A DNA stretch of 64,000 nucleotides from Actinernus sp. WN-2022 (GCA_030867875.1 JAOWCC010000019.1:108938047-109002046); one strand, 5' to 3'; counted from the stretch's first letter, positions 1 to 12,144 are shown. Notes: generated by a model from the letters alone, not told the origin. Translations and numbers: made by a program.

Positions 1-2
1 AG

Positions 3-832
3 TTGAATTGCTTACTTTATGCTGACGACGTAGTACTTTTATCTGAATCCGAATCTGGGTTGCAATATTGTCTTCGTAGACTTGATTCTTATACTCATAG
101 GTGGAAGTTACGAGTTAATTTGAAAAAATCTAAAATTTTAGTTTTTGGAACACAGGCCCAGAGACGTTTATTTGCGACATCTAAATGGTATTTTGGCAAT
201 GATCAGTTAGTTTGTGTAGATGAGTATACTTATCTAGGGATAACGTTTCATTTTGCCGGTAGTTTTAAACTTGCCCAAAAGGCTTTGTATAATAAAGCTC
301 TACGGGCTTACCACAGTCTGTTTAAAATCTTCTCTAATGTTGAGAATGTTCCGGTTAAAGTACTGTTGAAGCTCTTCTCCTCGGTTGTAGCTCCGGTGTT
401 GTTGTATGGCTGTGAAATTTGGGGAGTATATATGTTGGGGAAAATATCTAGTATTGATCTTTTTAAACAGAAACTTTTAATGTTGTTAATGATTTAGAGA
501 GGCTTCATTTGAAATTTTGCAAGCGTGTTTTAGGTGTTCATTCTAAAGCTACTAATTTAGCAGTCTATGCGGAGTTAGGCAGAGTACCTATGATTGTACA
601 TATTTCCGTATTAGTGGTGAAGTATTGGTTACACACGAAGGACCCTTTTTATAGTGATACCCTCGTAGGGAAAGCCACATACCAGTGTATACAATCAAAT
701 TTTCAGGGTGTAATGTTCACAAATTATACCCTAAAGTTATGTGGTTTGAAATCTCTTCAGGAACTTTCTGTAACTTCTAAGCAAATTGGAACTTTGGCCA
801 AATACTTAAAATCGAAATTGTATGATTATTAA
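3..832 (+). pseudogene. Non-LTR retrotransposon reverse transcriptase, C-terminal part (fragment 1)
   Basis: The reading frame begins at the window edge inside a reverse transcriptase. The catalytic YADD box is visible at residues 6-10 (LLYADDVVLL), followed by the thumb-type segments VNLKKSKILVFG, YTYLGITF and APVLLYGCEIWG, which are typical of LINE-type RTs. The frame stops at 497 and resumes in another frame from about 509 (KFCKRVLGVHSKATNLAVYAE), so there is a frameshift near 484-508. The second frame ends at 832 only because a DNA element was inserted at 829; coding sequence continues at 2575. This is a decayed mobile-element copy, not a host gene. The clade is not resolved. Confidence 0.85.
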
Positions 833-2574
833 TCGGGCTGCCTGTGGCAGCACCGAGTCTTAAAATGCAAGTCGTTATTTATTTTTTGTTGGGTGTCGCA
901 AAATTTCTGCGCATGCGTTAAAGGTCAAGTTCACCACCAATCAGATCGCACTGTGCTGGTCACGTAACACTCGCCAGGTTACTTTGTTTACATAATTTAA
1001 TACAGTAAATCAAAATGGTCGACCCGCGAGGGAGAAAGCCTTCCAACAGGCTCAGAATATTGCAACTGGCGCTCTTGTTGACCATAAAAATACATGAACA
1101 ACGTAATACATTCGATCAGCGCTGTCTGGACAGATCCAATGTACATTTAGAAACGTAAGCGAAATACAATATCCAAACACGTTTGGATATCAACGGGTAT
1201 CGAATTATAATCAAAGGTTAGATTTCGTCAGGCGGGCTCAGATAAGAAAGTTCAAAGCTCTCAGACTAGGCGAGACAAGGAGATATCAATTTCAATGAGT
1301 CATTGTCAGAAATCTATTCCATCGTGGGCAATTATGCAATACAACCTAAATTTGGGTCACGTATTGTACAGCTAAGGCATGTTTACGACAGAATAACCAG
1401 AGCCTTTCTACTGGATTGAGAGCTCGAGACATTATACATGTCTGCTAATATGGGGAAAACTGAAACAAAAATGAACTTTGACGGCAGAAACCCTCATTGA
1501 GCCAAGCGGAATATTTACATGATCCGCTAAGATTTTTACAAATCTTAGTTCAGTGTATGCCAACTGAAATGCTGTGCTCGTTTTCTGGTAACGGCTCAGT
1601 GGGGAAACTACACGAACAAGAAGCATGAACTGCCAGCAAAGAGAGAGGAAAAAGTACTTGAAATGCACAGCGCTAGCTGAAGTAAGGAATATATATATAA
1701 TATCTGAGACGTTAAATTACGTTACTGTGAAGAGGATCACAATTCAAGTTTTGTAGCTTGATACTGTCTTCTGCCGTGACTCGTGAGAGAAATTGGAAAA
1801 GATCTAGCTGTTTCATTCAGACACTGGCAAATTTATTGAAAGCTATGGGCTTACTTTATGAGATTATTATTCATTGTGGAATGAAAGGAAACAGGTTAGC
1901 TGAAAGTTAAGTTCGAGGTAGGCTTCGACTTTCATTCCGATTCAGTGCATATGTGCACGAAGGTGGGATGCTGTCAACAACACTACCAAAAGGTCCAAAA
2001 CGAAATATTCAGTTACGTAAGTACTGTAAGTAAACTCTTTTGATTTGAATAAATTTCCTCTCAGTTTGGCTGTTAATGTACTTTTTCTCCTAATTATCGC
2101 TTTATTTAACATCTCTGTGATTTAGAGTATGCGTACCTCAGAATAAATTATTTGAAAGGTCAACTGAACTCTTGTGTCGATAAGCGCAAATGTTTTTGTA
2201 AAACAGTCTGTGAATTTGACAAGCGGACTTAGAAGAGCTTTCTCATTAGGAATTTTAAAAAAATTCTTGCTATGAAATTTATGTTTCATTTCACATTTAT
2301 TCATACAGTTTTAGCCGGACATTCCCCCGAGTTTTTGATCTATTTTCAATCAAATTCAAAGTCTGAATATGTCATTGTATTGCATTTATACACTTGAATT
2401 GCCAGTATTCTGTTTATCATAGTCATGTGATAAAAGCAATTAATAGACCAGACGTTTTTATGACATTCTCACTGGCGAATTAAAGCACGACTTGTTACTA
2501 AGAGGATTTCAAATGAAAGTGTATTTCATCTTCAATCTCATGTGGCCCGAGTGAAAGCCCAGATGGGCTCTTGT
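829..2574. mobile_element. Non-autonomous element inserted in the retrotransposon, 8-bp TSD TATGATTA
   Basis: Flanked by perfect direct repeats TATGATTA at 821-828 and 2575-2582. Removing the element and one repeat puts the retrotransposon frame back in register, so the boundaries are secure. The left end has a hairpin (GCTGCC-TGT-GGCAGC) followed by CCGAGT. The right end has CCGAGT followed by a second hairpin (AGCCCAGATGGGCT). A shorter relative with the same two ends lies at 56332-57380. No credible ORF is present. The 8-bp TSD suggests a hAT-like cut-and-paste element, but the terminal hairpins are unusual and the ends are not clear TIRs, so I leave it unclassified. Confidence 0.8.
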
Positions 2575-3153
2575 TATGATTACGTTTGGAAAGGTCAAGT
2601 TCAACAGGGTGGTTTACCACATTGTAGGGCCGGGAAATTACGCACATTTAAACAAGTTAAGTTTAATTTAGGTTTTGAAAAGTATCTCTCTCATATTTCA
2701 AACATTAAATATCGTCAGGTGGTGACTAAGCTAAGGATTTATGCGCACAAATTGCCTGTTGAGTCTGGCCGATATAAAAAAATTCCACATGACGAACGTG
2801 TTTGTACAATGTGCGATTTGGGTGAAGTAGGAGACGAATTTCACTATTTAATGACTTGTAATAACAGGAATTTTATAACTCTTAGGGAAGATTTCATTAA
2901 TAACCTGTTGGATGTAAACAGTTCATTTCGATATTTTAGTAAGCGGGCTTTGTTTTTATATATAATGTCAATGAAGGACGATTCGATTATGAAGTTTTCA
3001 GCCAAATATTGCTATGATATCATTGTCTTGTTCAATGCTTGTAATACTTCTTAGTTTTGTATTTAGGTGTTTATACAGTTGTACTGTTATTACCGTAATT
3101 CCAATGTAGCGTTGTTGGTATAAGGATTAAAGTTATTATTATTATTATTATTT
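2575..3153 (+). pseudogene. Non-LTR retrotransposon C-terminus and 3' end (fragment 2)
   Basis: Continuation of the frame interrupted at 829; the codons for YDY-VWKG join exactly across the insertion. The protein part (to the stop at 3055-3057) ends with a zinc-knuckle-like C-x2-C-x10-H-x4-C (CTMCDLGEVGDEFHYLMTC), common at the C terminus of several LINE clades. A short 3' UTR follows, ending in an ATT microsatellite at about 3132-3153 that serves as the element's 3' tail. Together with 3-832 it is one 5'-truncated (by the window edge), frameshifted copy. Confidence 0.85.
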
Positions 3154-3325
3154 TGTGAAGTAATTTATGCGTGCGCTACTATTTGATTCTTTCGCGCGAA
3201 TACATATCCGCCGGTCCTACAGCGGTCCTAGGCCTGCCGGCCGGTTTGTAGTTATATATAGAGTTTTTCTTTACGAAATAAAAAAACATCAAATACACTG
3301 TAGAATGCCTCCCATGTAAAAATGA

Positions 3326-3693
3326 AAGGCGGGATCCCACCTATCCCACCTGGGATCCCGCCTTTTTTACAGCTGGGATCCCAGGTGGGATCTTGTGAGA
3401 TCCCGGCCGGGATTATTAGACAATTCCCGCCTCAGACAATCCCACCTGGGATCCCGCCTTCCCACCCGGGATCCCGCCTTCCCACCCGGGATCCCGCCCG
3501 GGATCCCACCATCCCGCCCGGGATCCCACCATCCCGCCCGGGATTATTAGACATATCCCACCTGGGATTCTGCCATCCCATGCAAATGCTGGATCCCACC
3601 TGGGATTGGCGGGATCCCAGCTATCCCACCTGGGATTGGCGGGATCCCAGCTATCCCGCCTGGGATGTAACAAATCCCACCCGGGATCCTACC
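3326..3693. repeat. Palindromic minisatellite, left arm (GGGATCCC units)
   Basis: About twenty copies of short units such as ATCCCACCTGGGATCCC. The unit is self-complementary around GGGATCCC, so the array can fold on itself on either strand. Long open frames here are translations of the repeat and not genes. Confidence 0.85.
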
Positions 3694-5944
3694 TCTATAA
3701 AGCCAGTATATTCCATGAAATGTTTTGTTTACATACTATGATTTTTTTTCATTTCAGGAAAGTCAACCTATGAAAATATTCCATTGAAATAAACACATTT
3801 TCTCACTTGCAATATAATATACGTTGTACTGGTATGTATAAAACTTTAATTTATAGAAAAAATATACATACCGGGTATATCCTATTGAGATAGCAGATAC
3901 TTAACATGATTGGCAGGTAATAAATTATATAGTGAATGACATAGGACCTTCTATAGCTATGTACATGTATACTAGGGTTGCTGGGTCCTATAAAAAAAAG
4001 CTTAATAGGAAAGCTTTTACAGTAGCCAGTGTTTCAATCAATTTAATAAAGAGATGAGGGCTCAGAAAAGCTGAAATGGTTGTTATGCCTATACCATAAA
4101 ATCCTGTTTATACTCTATTCTGGTATGATTAAACCCCTGGCTATAGACTGGTAACATAAAATCTAATAAAAGTCCTCTACCAAAAAAACATGGCAGAATT
4201 TTAATTGCAAACTACCAAACTTGCTGTTATAAATTACATTGTATTTAATGTCCATTATATTTCATGGTCTCTTACTGCACTGCTCACTAAAACTTAATCC
4301 TTACAATTTCTAGCTAATGTACTTGATCTGATCTGAAAATCGATAGACCTCTCCTTCTTCAAGTACTTGCACGAGATCAAGTGACAAAGTGCTGTTCCGA
4401 ATCCGCTCTGCCTATGATGGAAGAAAGTAGAGTGTTATAAGTTATTGAATACGAGATGTACGTAGTATGAGTTATTTTCCAAAATTGTAGTACAGTGTTC
4501 TATTTATGCACATACTGTTAAACAAAATGTATTTCCCCTAGGCCTACATGTAGCTATAAAGTGAACTTTCACATGCACAATGTCCACTAATTCACAGAAG
4601 AACTTAAAGTATTGACTGAATTGAATTTGTTTGAATTGCAATGTATAAACACGTGCAATTTCACTTATAAAAAGCAATATTATACCTTTGTTGTATAAAC
4701 TCAGTATAAATTAAAAGTGAGACATTTCACTCTCTTCGAACAGTAGTACTCCATGACTACAAGATTTCGATCAATCCTTAATTTAACTAAAAGATTCACT
4801 CTACATAATCTTGGTAAACTTTTTGTATGGATTTCGTCATTGAAAATGGATATTAAGAAACATTACTACAAGCAGACCACGTGCACGAGACATGATAGAA
4901 ACCGTTCAAACATTACAGCTGAACTAAAAGTATGATAACCAAGCGCTATATTCCCTTTTCTTGTTACAATCCACAACAATTGAATGATCACATCTTACCT
5001 TTATAGTTTTCTTATCTCCCATGTGTTTTGAAAACCCTTTGCTCAGTCTGGAAGCCATATTATACAAGAAATCGCATGTCTTGCCGCCAAGTTTTGAAAA
5101 TGGCGTGATGTGCCCGCACAATTCAGGTCAGTGGTCTTTAGATAAGCAATGCATCCTGGGATCAGTTCACAGCCGCCATCTTTGTTTGTTGTTGAGAACT
5201 TTACCAAAGCTGAGCTGGCGGGAGTGCTTCATCTGAGGATTAATTTGCGAAATGGTCTGGCTATATATTCAAGGAATCTAAACGCTAATGAACTGGTCAA
5301 CTAACTCCTCATCTGTTTTGCTGTGTCTGCCTGGAAAGTATGTAAGTCGTTAGCTGGGACTGAACTGGTTCTCACAGTTTTCATGGTTTCGTTTTCATAT
5401 TAGTTTTACGCAAACACCAACTTATATATTTTCTTCTCCTTTTCTGGTTGCATGAAGCCTTGACCTATAGTGCAACCAGCAATGAGTTGTATCAGGACTT
5501 TGCTGTTTCTAACGAAATTATTATACATGTATTAGTCGAGTCCACTCGATCGATTGCTGAGCATGTACCTCGTAGACATCAAGTTTAAATAAACTGCCAA
5601 CTCATGCAACTTGTACTTCATTTCTGTATAAATCTTGTAATGTTTCAGCCAGTCATCAACGTTCCTATTTCTCGGAGAAAGTTATGAAATCTGCGCTTCT
5701 GTAAGTAACTTTAGATCGTTTGAAAGCCAATTTATTATTGGTTGGAGTTCCAATTTGTTCTGTCAAGAATTGTTTGGGCGTATATGTTTCCTCTGGACAT
5801 GGATCTGTCAGGTGGTATAAGGTGCCAAACAAACTTTGCCTTGTGAAATACACAACAATATTTTTTTACCATTAATATTAGGGTGTTCATGAATGTTCTA
5901 GCTTCATGCAAATTTGGAAGCAAGTGCTGCATATAACTTTCCAC

Positions 5945-6270
5945 ATCCTATGAAAAGATTTAGTATTTTCATAGTATTTTCATAGTACCTTAATTTCATA
6001 GCCTCCCGTCTTGTTATACTAATTTCTAAGTTTCATAGGATGTAAAATTCAAAGCCAAACAATTCATAGGGTACTATATTCATAGGATAATATTTCCCTT
6101 TATAAAATTTTATAGCCTTTGAGTCTTTCATAGGTCTATGAAAAGAAACCTTCATAATACATGTAAGTGCTATGAAAATATTTCATGGGATATTTCATAC
6201 ATGTAGGTTGGCCTATAGTTTCATAGCCTTTTCATGTGGTCTTCATATGATATTGCACTATAGTAGTGTA
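5945..6270. repeat. Dispersed CTATGAAA/TTTCATAG motif cluster
   Basis: More than ten occurrences of TTTCATAG or its complement within about 330 bases, in both orientations and with irregular spacing. It lies just inside the right GGGATCCC array of the foldback-like element, mirroring a smaller cluster at 3711-3790. This could be a subterminal protein-binding region of the element. Confidence 0.6.
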
Positions 6271-6339
6271 TATACACTGGTATTTCATTGGAAATTATAT
6301 ATTAAAATATATGTACTGATTGCTGTAATTTACTTTCCA

Positions 6340-6715
6340 GGTGGGATTTTGTTGTCATATATATCCCAGACAGATAGCTGCATGGGAATGCCAGGATCCT
6401 ATCAGCTATCTCAGCTTTAGAGGTGGGATCCCAGGTGGGATAGTTGGGATCCCTCCATCCCACCTGGGATCCCGGCTTTAGAGTAAGGATCCCAGGTGGG
6501 ATTTTGTTTTCATACCAGGCGGGATAGGTGGGATCCCACCATCCCACCTGGGATCCCATATGTCCCACCTGGGATCCCGGCTTTAGAGGTGGGATCCCGG
6601 GTGGGATTTCTTACCATCCCAGGCGGGATAGCTGGGATCCCACCAGATGACATGGGATCCCGCCAATCCCACCTGGGATCCCACCTGGGATTGGCGGGAT
6701 CCCACCTCTGTCCCG
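6340..6715. repeat. Palindromic minisatellite, right arm (GGGATCCC units)
   Basis: Same GGGATCCC-centred units as at 3326-3693, with intervening words such as GGCTTTAGAG. Together with the left array it forms the inverted ends of the foldback-like element. Confidence 0.85.
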
Positions 6716-6764
6716 CCTCTATTTTGACATGGGCTGAACCCAGAGTTAATAATCAAATACACTG

Positions 6765-7879
6765 AAGAGGTACAGGCCAGATATAAATAGACCCGAGAAA
6801 TAGAACAAAATAAAAAGGCAATAATTGTACATGTGTCACTGTTAGGTGGTAACTGTCCCTTTGTCTTGTGCTTAGGAAAGATTGGTTTTTACCAGTGTCA
6901 ATAACACGCCACAGATAAATATGCGATTTCCACATGAGTCATGTATCGTTCGTTTGAAAAATTCTTCATTTCGGATTACTTACTCAGTTTATACTCACTC
7001 ACTGCATGCTGGATTTTCGTTCCCGAATTTATAAACGTTTAAATACATGTGCATGGGGGGCGAAACGACTGTAATTCTTTTAAAAGGCCCCTGTCAGACA
7101 GAGAACTGTGAAATCGGGTCATTTCTACTACACTTTCGAGAGGTTAATAACAATAAATAACAACACAACGACAGTCAATTGGTATAAAGGTTATCATGTT
7201 CAGATTCTACTTTTCGCTGTACATACAGATACCGAAACTACAAACAGTAAGATGACCTGGCTGAAGAGAAATCAATGTCCGAGTTTTCTAGATACCCGTA
7301 ATCGCCGTATCTTGTGTGAGTTGCGACACTGTGTCATCTTGGTTATACAATTGCAAATTAACGGATTCAAATTAACACTACAGTCTACATTCAGGCAGAG
7401 AGTTAATCTATAACGACACTTTGATATGCCAAGGAACTGGAATATCAACACAGTACAAGGTGAGGGAAATTTAAAGTACTGAGTTCATTGCTGTGTTCCC
7501 TAAATCCTAATTAATTAATCTATACTGAATTTCTAACGGACTGATCAAAGCCAGGACCCGGCTATCAACGTTCTGGAACGAACAATGGCGATCAATATTC
7601 TGCAGCCAACCTTGTTCTCACTTCAGTAAAAAACTGCATGAGGTGTACTTTATACACATGCATATATAGTTTATGTTCTAGGAACTGGAATGCAGTTTAT
7701 ACACATCTTAATAGCCGTAGCTTGTAATATTTATTTATACTTACTTTATATATCCTGTAATATAGTGTATTTTAGATATCCTGTAATATAGTGTCCCCAA
7801 TTAGCTTTACGGATTGACACTCAAATAAAGTTCATGTATGCATGTAAATGTATGTAGCTATAGGGTTGATTTGTGTTCT
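6765..7879. other. Intergenic sequence without recognisable gene
   Basis: AT-rich, short open frames only. A small tandem duplication of ATATCCTGTAATATAGTGT is present near 7748-7793. A segment near 7528-7560 (gaatttctaacgg, then tgatcaaagccaggacc) matches the tail region of the SINE at 46833-47101, so a SINE remnant is likely here. Confidence 0.5.
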
Positions 7880-8690
7880 ACACTAACTTCAATTATTGCT
7901 TTACACTGTATACCACACAGCAAAATGTGCTTATGTTAGCCAGAGGAGTTCTTATGCTCTTCGAACTAGGAATAACTTGTACTTACCCTCTATACGCACT
8001 GAAAAAATGAAGAATTCTTTTCTTTATTCAACTACAAAACAGTGGAATACTCTGCTGAAATCATCCCGTGATTGTACTTCTGTAGCTTCTTTTAAAAACG
8101 ACTTGCTGCGTAACTTCTTTTACGTATCTCCTGTTAATAAACTTTTTTATTTAGGGGATCGATATTTATCTATTTTACATACTAGACTGAGACTCAAGAA
8201 TTGTGGTTTGAATTATTATCTTTATTTAATTAATTGTGTACCGTCACCTTCTTGTGCTTGCGGTGCATCCAAGGAGGATGTTATACATTTTTTGATGATT
8301 TGCCCTCGTTTTGCTGCTCTACGTGAGATAATGCTTACCTCCGTTATGCAGAGTGCCGGCAACGCCTGGTCATCACTTAATTTATCTAAAAGAGTAGATG
8401 TTTTACTGAACGGTTTAACAATTTTGAATTTCAAAGCTAATGCTGTTATCTTTATTGCTGTAAGGACTTTCATATGCCAATCTGGACGTTTTAATTAAGA
8501 GATGTAATTTGTTATCTTAGTTTCTATTTATTTCTATTTCCTTTCTCGTTGTGTTTGTTCTGTGCTTCTTCGTGGTCAACATTGTATAAATTAATTCACG
8601 TGAGCCCCCACGATGAGCTTAGAGCTCTTGGGGCAAACGTAAAGCCCAAATATTGTTTAAAAAAATAAAAAAATAAAAAAATAAAATTCG
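7880..8690 (+). pseudogene. 5'-truncated non-LTR retrotransposon, C-terminal ORF and 3' end
   Basis: An ORF of about 200 codons (7896-8498) has the usual C-terminal layout of LINE polyproteins: YALRTRNNLYLPSIRTEKMKNSF, then KQWNTLL, F-K-x-DLL, HTRLRLKNCGL and a zinc-binding-like C-x-CG-x7-H-x4-CP (CACGASKEDVIHFLMICP). The RT and endonuclease domains are missing, so this is a typical 5'-truncated insertion. The 3' UTR has a GC-rich stem (GAGCCCC near 8602 and TTGGGGC near 8628) and ends in repeated ATAAAAA near 8660-8685. The ORF is open but lacks its catalytic domains. Confidence 0.8.
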
Positions 8691-8693
8691 CTA

Positions 8694-9974
8694 CGAATTC
8701 TCGAACAATGCCATAACCATATAAAACACACATGTATACATATAGCCACATAAGCATCGCATCCAATGATTTAATGTTACACAAAAATAATATTAGTTTA
8801 TACCCAGATGCATCCCCTTGTATATTAACTTATAAGTCAAGACATCAAATTGTTCACATTAGTTAAAAACAAGCATTTTTGATCAGGATTACGTATACCG
8901 TCCACATCATTGCAGCAATTTTCAGTCTTTTCTGTTACCTCCCTTTCTCTTTCAAAAAATATGTCGAACGCACTTTGCTAATCAATGATTACTTCTAGTC
9001 ATAGTACATTAGATACACGACGCATGCTCAGTAAACGACCTTTCACGCATGCGCTCTCAAACCGGAAGCATAAAATCCTGCTTCCGGTTATGGATTATCC
9101 CAGAGCTCTCGTATCTTGGCGCTGGCGAAAAGATCGCGGGCTCTGGGAACGAGATTGTCAAGGTGCGTGAAGAGTTTTAACTTTTTGAACTTGGCGCAGT
9201 TGTTGTTCAACAGCCAATCACAATCTTGCCCCATTTGTGTCTTACCAGAGCCTCCGATTTTTCAGTTAAATTGAGGAGGCACTGGGAACGACAATGCAAC
9301 ACATCCAAAACAAATTCAAAGCGAGCCGGTGGCCGTCGTTGTTCACACACCCGTTTTCAAACCTTGAGAATTTTTTTGTTAAAGTATGAAAAAAATTAGT
9401 AAACTCACAGTTTGAAGTTTGTTCAATTTCCCGTCGAATGTGAAAATAAAAAGCTTAACTTTCACGTATTTTTCTTAACTTTTGGGGGTAGAAGTTCACA
9501 AACCGAGTTCACAAGCCGGGTTGCTGTAATATGTTTTAAGGTAAATTTTGCTCGGGAAATTCGCGCGGCCGCCCACCAGACTAACATATCTTGAAGAACA
9601 ACCGTCATTTTGGATTCATCATCGCTGCAGAACGGTTAGCGGATAAAGTGTGATCCCAAAGAATTCCATTCGTACATTGTTATACTTGTACCCAGTTGCG
9701 AAGTGTGTATTAAAAAAGGCAAAAACGCTAAGTTTTGATGAATTTGTTGTTGTTTTCAACGAATTTTGAACGCGCAATGCGAAAGACGACATTACCAGTT
9801 TATTTTTCAAATAAAAAATGCACGCGCTATTCGCGCGAAAAGTCTACCCAATCAGTGGCCGAATTCGACGCCTGGGAACGAGGTTGGGTTTTTCCAAGAA
9901 CTAAATCCCACAGCTTGCGAAGCACGACGGACCAGATTCAGCAAGGAATTGCTCGCTTCTTCTTCGCTCTTGGG
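8694..9974 (+). promoter_or_regulatory. Upstream region and probable promoter/5' UTR of the PARP14-like gene
   Basis: No gene is visible in 8694-9974. At 9045-9090 there is an NRF1-like GCATGCGC and two head-to-head ETS-type CCGGAAGC sites forming an inverted pair (AACCGGAAGCA and TGCTTCCGGTT). ETS and NRF1 sites cluster in CpG-type metazoan promoters. CpG-rich patches continue to about 9980. The transcription start cannot be placed from sequence alone. An upstream in-frame ATG at 9735 exists, but the homologous protein start is better placed at 9975. Confidence 0.4.
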
Positions 9975-10140
9975 ATGTGTGAACGCACAGTTTATGTGAC
10001 AGACATTCCTAGCGGAACTACAATAGACGATATTCGTATTTACTTCCAAACTCGGAAGAAATCGAGAGGAGGGGACATAGCATCAATTGATCTCGACAAA
10101 GAACGGAATGAATACAAGATTGTGTTCAAGGAAGAACAAG
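9975..10140 (+). CDS. PARP14-like: PARP14-like gene, exon A: start codon and first RRM
   Basis: The frame opens MCERTVYVTDIPSG, giving an RNP2-like strand (TVYVTDIP), helix (TTIDDIRIYFQ), and the glycine-rich turn plus RNP1-like strand (KSRGGDIASIDL, NEYKIVF). This is the N-terminal RRM layout of PARP14-type mono-ADP-ribosyltransferases, which bind RNA and modify proteins in innate immune pathways. The exon ends EEQ-G at a consensus donor (caag|GTAAGC), leaving one base of a codon (phase 1). That phase matches the acceptor of every exon B copy and joins to give FKEEQ-V-AKRV, the normal last strand of an RRM. The ORF extends upstream to an ATG at 9735; I chose 9975 because the domain begins directly after it. 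The link to exons more than 12 kb away is inferred from phase and domain order. Confidence 0.75.
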
Positions 10141-10967
10141 GTAAGCTAGGAGTTGAACATAAAATGGTAACTTTCAAGGGAGAGTGCACGAGTTTGTCCT
10201 ATAAAAAACAGAGGCTGTTGAGTCAGTTGCAACCTTGATTCAGTATCCACAGAGATCAGAAGATCAGTTATGGGATTTAGTTTGCATCAGTGGTTGTAAT
10301 GAGTATTATCTTGAATGCGTTAGCTGCGTTCTTGCATATGCACACACACGGTTCGATCACATTCAGGAACAATTAAAGTCGACGAACACTCGTGCTGCCA
10401 GCATTCAGCCGTAACATGTAGAGGTTAACTTCCAATTTATTATTTTGTAATCAAATTTTCTTCTACTGCTGAATGTTGTGGGAATTACATGATATGTAGA
10501 AACCGAAAACACTGCCATGCATAATGACCCACCACTTCCGGCTTTTATGTAAATTAGTCTGATCATGTATTAATTTTCTTCGGGGACGTTTTAATATCGC
10601 TTTTGGACGCTTTTTGTTTTTTAATCCAGTAAATGCCTCACCTTATTGGAAAATAAATAAATATTAAAGTAAGCATTTAACAGCACAAAAGCTTTCAGGT
10701 CAATTAACATACAGCGAAGAGTCCGGCCTTCGATTCCGTCTCGATTTCAAGCCAGTTCAGTTCTTTGATTATTATTTTGACATATTTTACTGGTTATTTG
10801 CTTAGATGGTTTCACTCTTATCAAGTTTCAAGAGCAAGGCATAGCTGAAATTGCCACTCGATATAAAAATGTATAGATAACTGATGACATTGAACTATAC
10901 ATTAGGCAAATTTCCTCTAAATCCTAATCTTTCTTTGTTTTTATAGTTATCTGCAGTTATGTCTCTA

Positions 10968-11240
10968 TCAATTCCAAACCTGCTCATCCCTCCATCATTT
11001 GTGGGGCATTTGACATTTTTGAATCAGAGCATTTCAAATGCCCATTCGTACCATGGGGTCAGCTAAGCTATGCAAATAATACATGTATGTCCCACCGTGG
11101 GGCTAATTGGAGCAAATGCAAATCTCTCAAACATTGAAATACAATTCACAATTTTGACAGTCTTTGACCAATTCCCCATAATACCTCTGGGATAGAAACT
11201 CAGTCAAATGCCCCATGCATACTGGTTTGCCCCAGGTTTG
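10968..11240. repeat. Degenerate MITE copy (CAATTCCAAACCTGC family)
   Basis: Starts CAATTCCAAACCTGCTCATC as does the better copy at 11567-11839, and carries the same internal words (GGGGCATTTG, CCCACCGTGGGGC). The right terminal repeat is not recognisable, so this copy is degraded. Confidence 0.55.
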
Positions 11241-11566
11241 TTGAGGCTTTATTTGTAACATTTACACACATAAAATATACATAATTACATTAAGAAAGTA
11301 CATGAATAGGTTACTGGCAATCTGAAAATAGATAAACTAATCGAGTCAGATTGCCACAATGAGTATAACTTACAATGTTCGGTCAGGATAATGTAGAGAT
11401 ACACATTCTTTTGACAGTCCTACATTTGTCTTCTTTCTTCAGTATTTCAAGTTGACTTTTTCGACATATTTTTCAGGGCAACAGTGTTCGCTTGGTAAAT
11501 AAATCTACAAACCCAATTCTATTTATGATTGTTCTAATCAGTTCCAGTATCTGTGTATAGCTCTAC

Positions 11567-11839
11567 CAATTCCAAACCTGCCCATCCCCCAAGGGTGGGT
11601 GGCATAAGTGGGGCATTTGACTGAGTTTTAGTCCCAGGGGTGAGACATTTTGGAGCAAACAAAAGTTGGCAGGGTGGGGAATTCATTAATTGTAGAAAGA
11701 GAGTCAAAATAGCGAATTTGATAAGAGATTTGCACCCGTACAAAAGCCCCACCGTGGAGCATTTGACCCCACAGTGGGGCATTTGCAACGTTCTGATGCC
11801 CCACAAATATCCAGGGGGGAAGGGGCAGGTTTGGAATTG
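11567..11839. mobile_element. MITE with TIR CAATTCCAAACCTGCCC
   Basis: Left end CAATTCCAAACCTGCCCATC is matched by the inverted right end (GGGGCAGGTTTGGAATTG). Internal GGGGCATTTG words occur repeatedly in both orientations. It is about 273 bp, non-coding, and lies in intron 1. The superfamily is not determined. Confidence 0.7.
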
Positions 11840-12144
11840 ATAAAGCCATAACTTATATAATTGTACTCTCCAGTATGGCTTTACACAACAAATCCTGCTC
11901 TTCTTTTGACAGTTTCACATCCAATTCAATTTTAATTCGGTATTCTCGGTTTGTAAGTCATATCCAGTTCTGTTTATGGGTATAATTCGTAGTAAATTCG
12001 AATGCCTCTCTGTATCTTCCGAGTTCTGTTATTGTTTTGACGATCGATTTTTTACTTTTTCTTCTTGGTCTCTATAAAGCCACATACAATTCAACTTACG
12101 GACGATTTCATTTCCAATTCGAATTACAGTCACCATTACACTTA

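Larger units (their letters stand above)
3301..6751. mobile_element. Foldback-like element with GGGATCCC arrays at both ends
   Basis: A 13-bp perfect direct repeat, ATCAAATACACTG, lies at 3288-3300 and 6752-6764. Just inside both boundaries are inverted similar ends: CCCATGTAAAAAT then GGCGGGA on the left, and the complement of CCCATGTCAAAAT then GGCGGGA on the right. Behind each end is an array of the palindromic unit TGGGATCCCAC/GCC (3326-3693 and 6340-6715). The interior (3700-6340) has no convincing gene. Both interior flanks carry CTATGAAA-type motifs (3711-3790 and 5945-6270). The layout of repeat-built inverted ends with target duplication resembles Foldback elements; the assignment is inference. 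Confidence 0.6.

Noticed and set aside
3322..3741. Open frames rich in Pro, Ile and Gly (both strands)
   Set aside because: They are translations of the GGGATCCC minisatellite; both strands are open because the repeat is palindromic.
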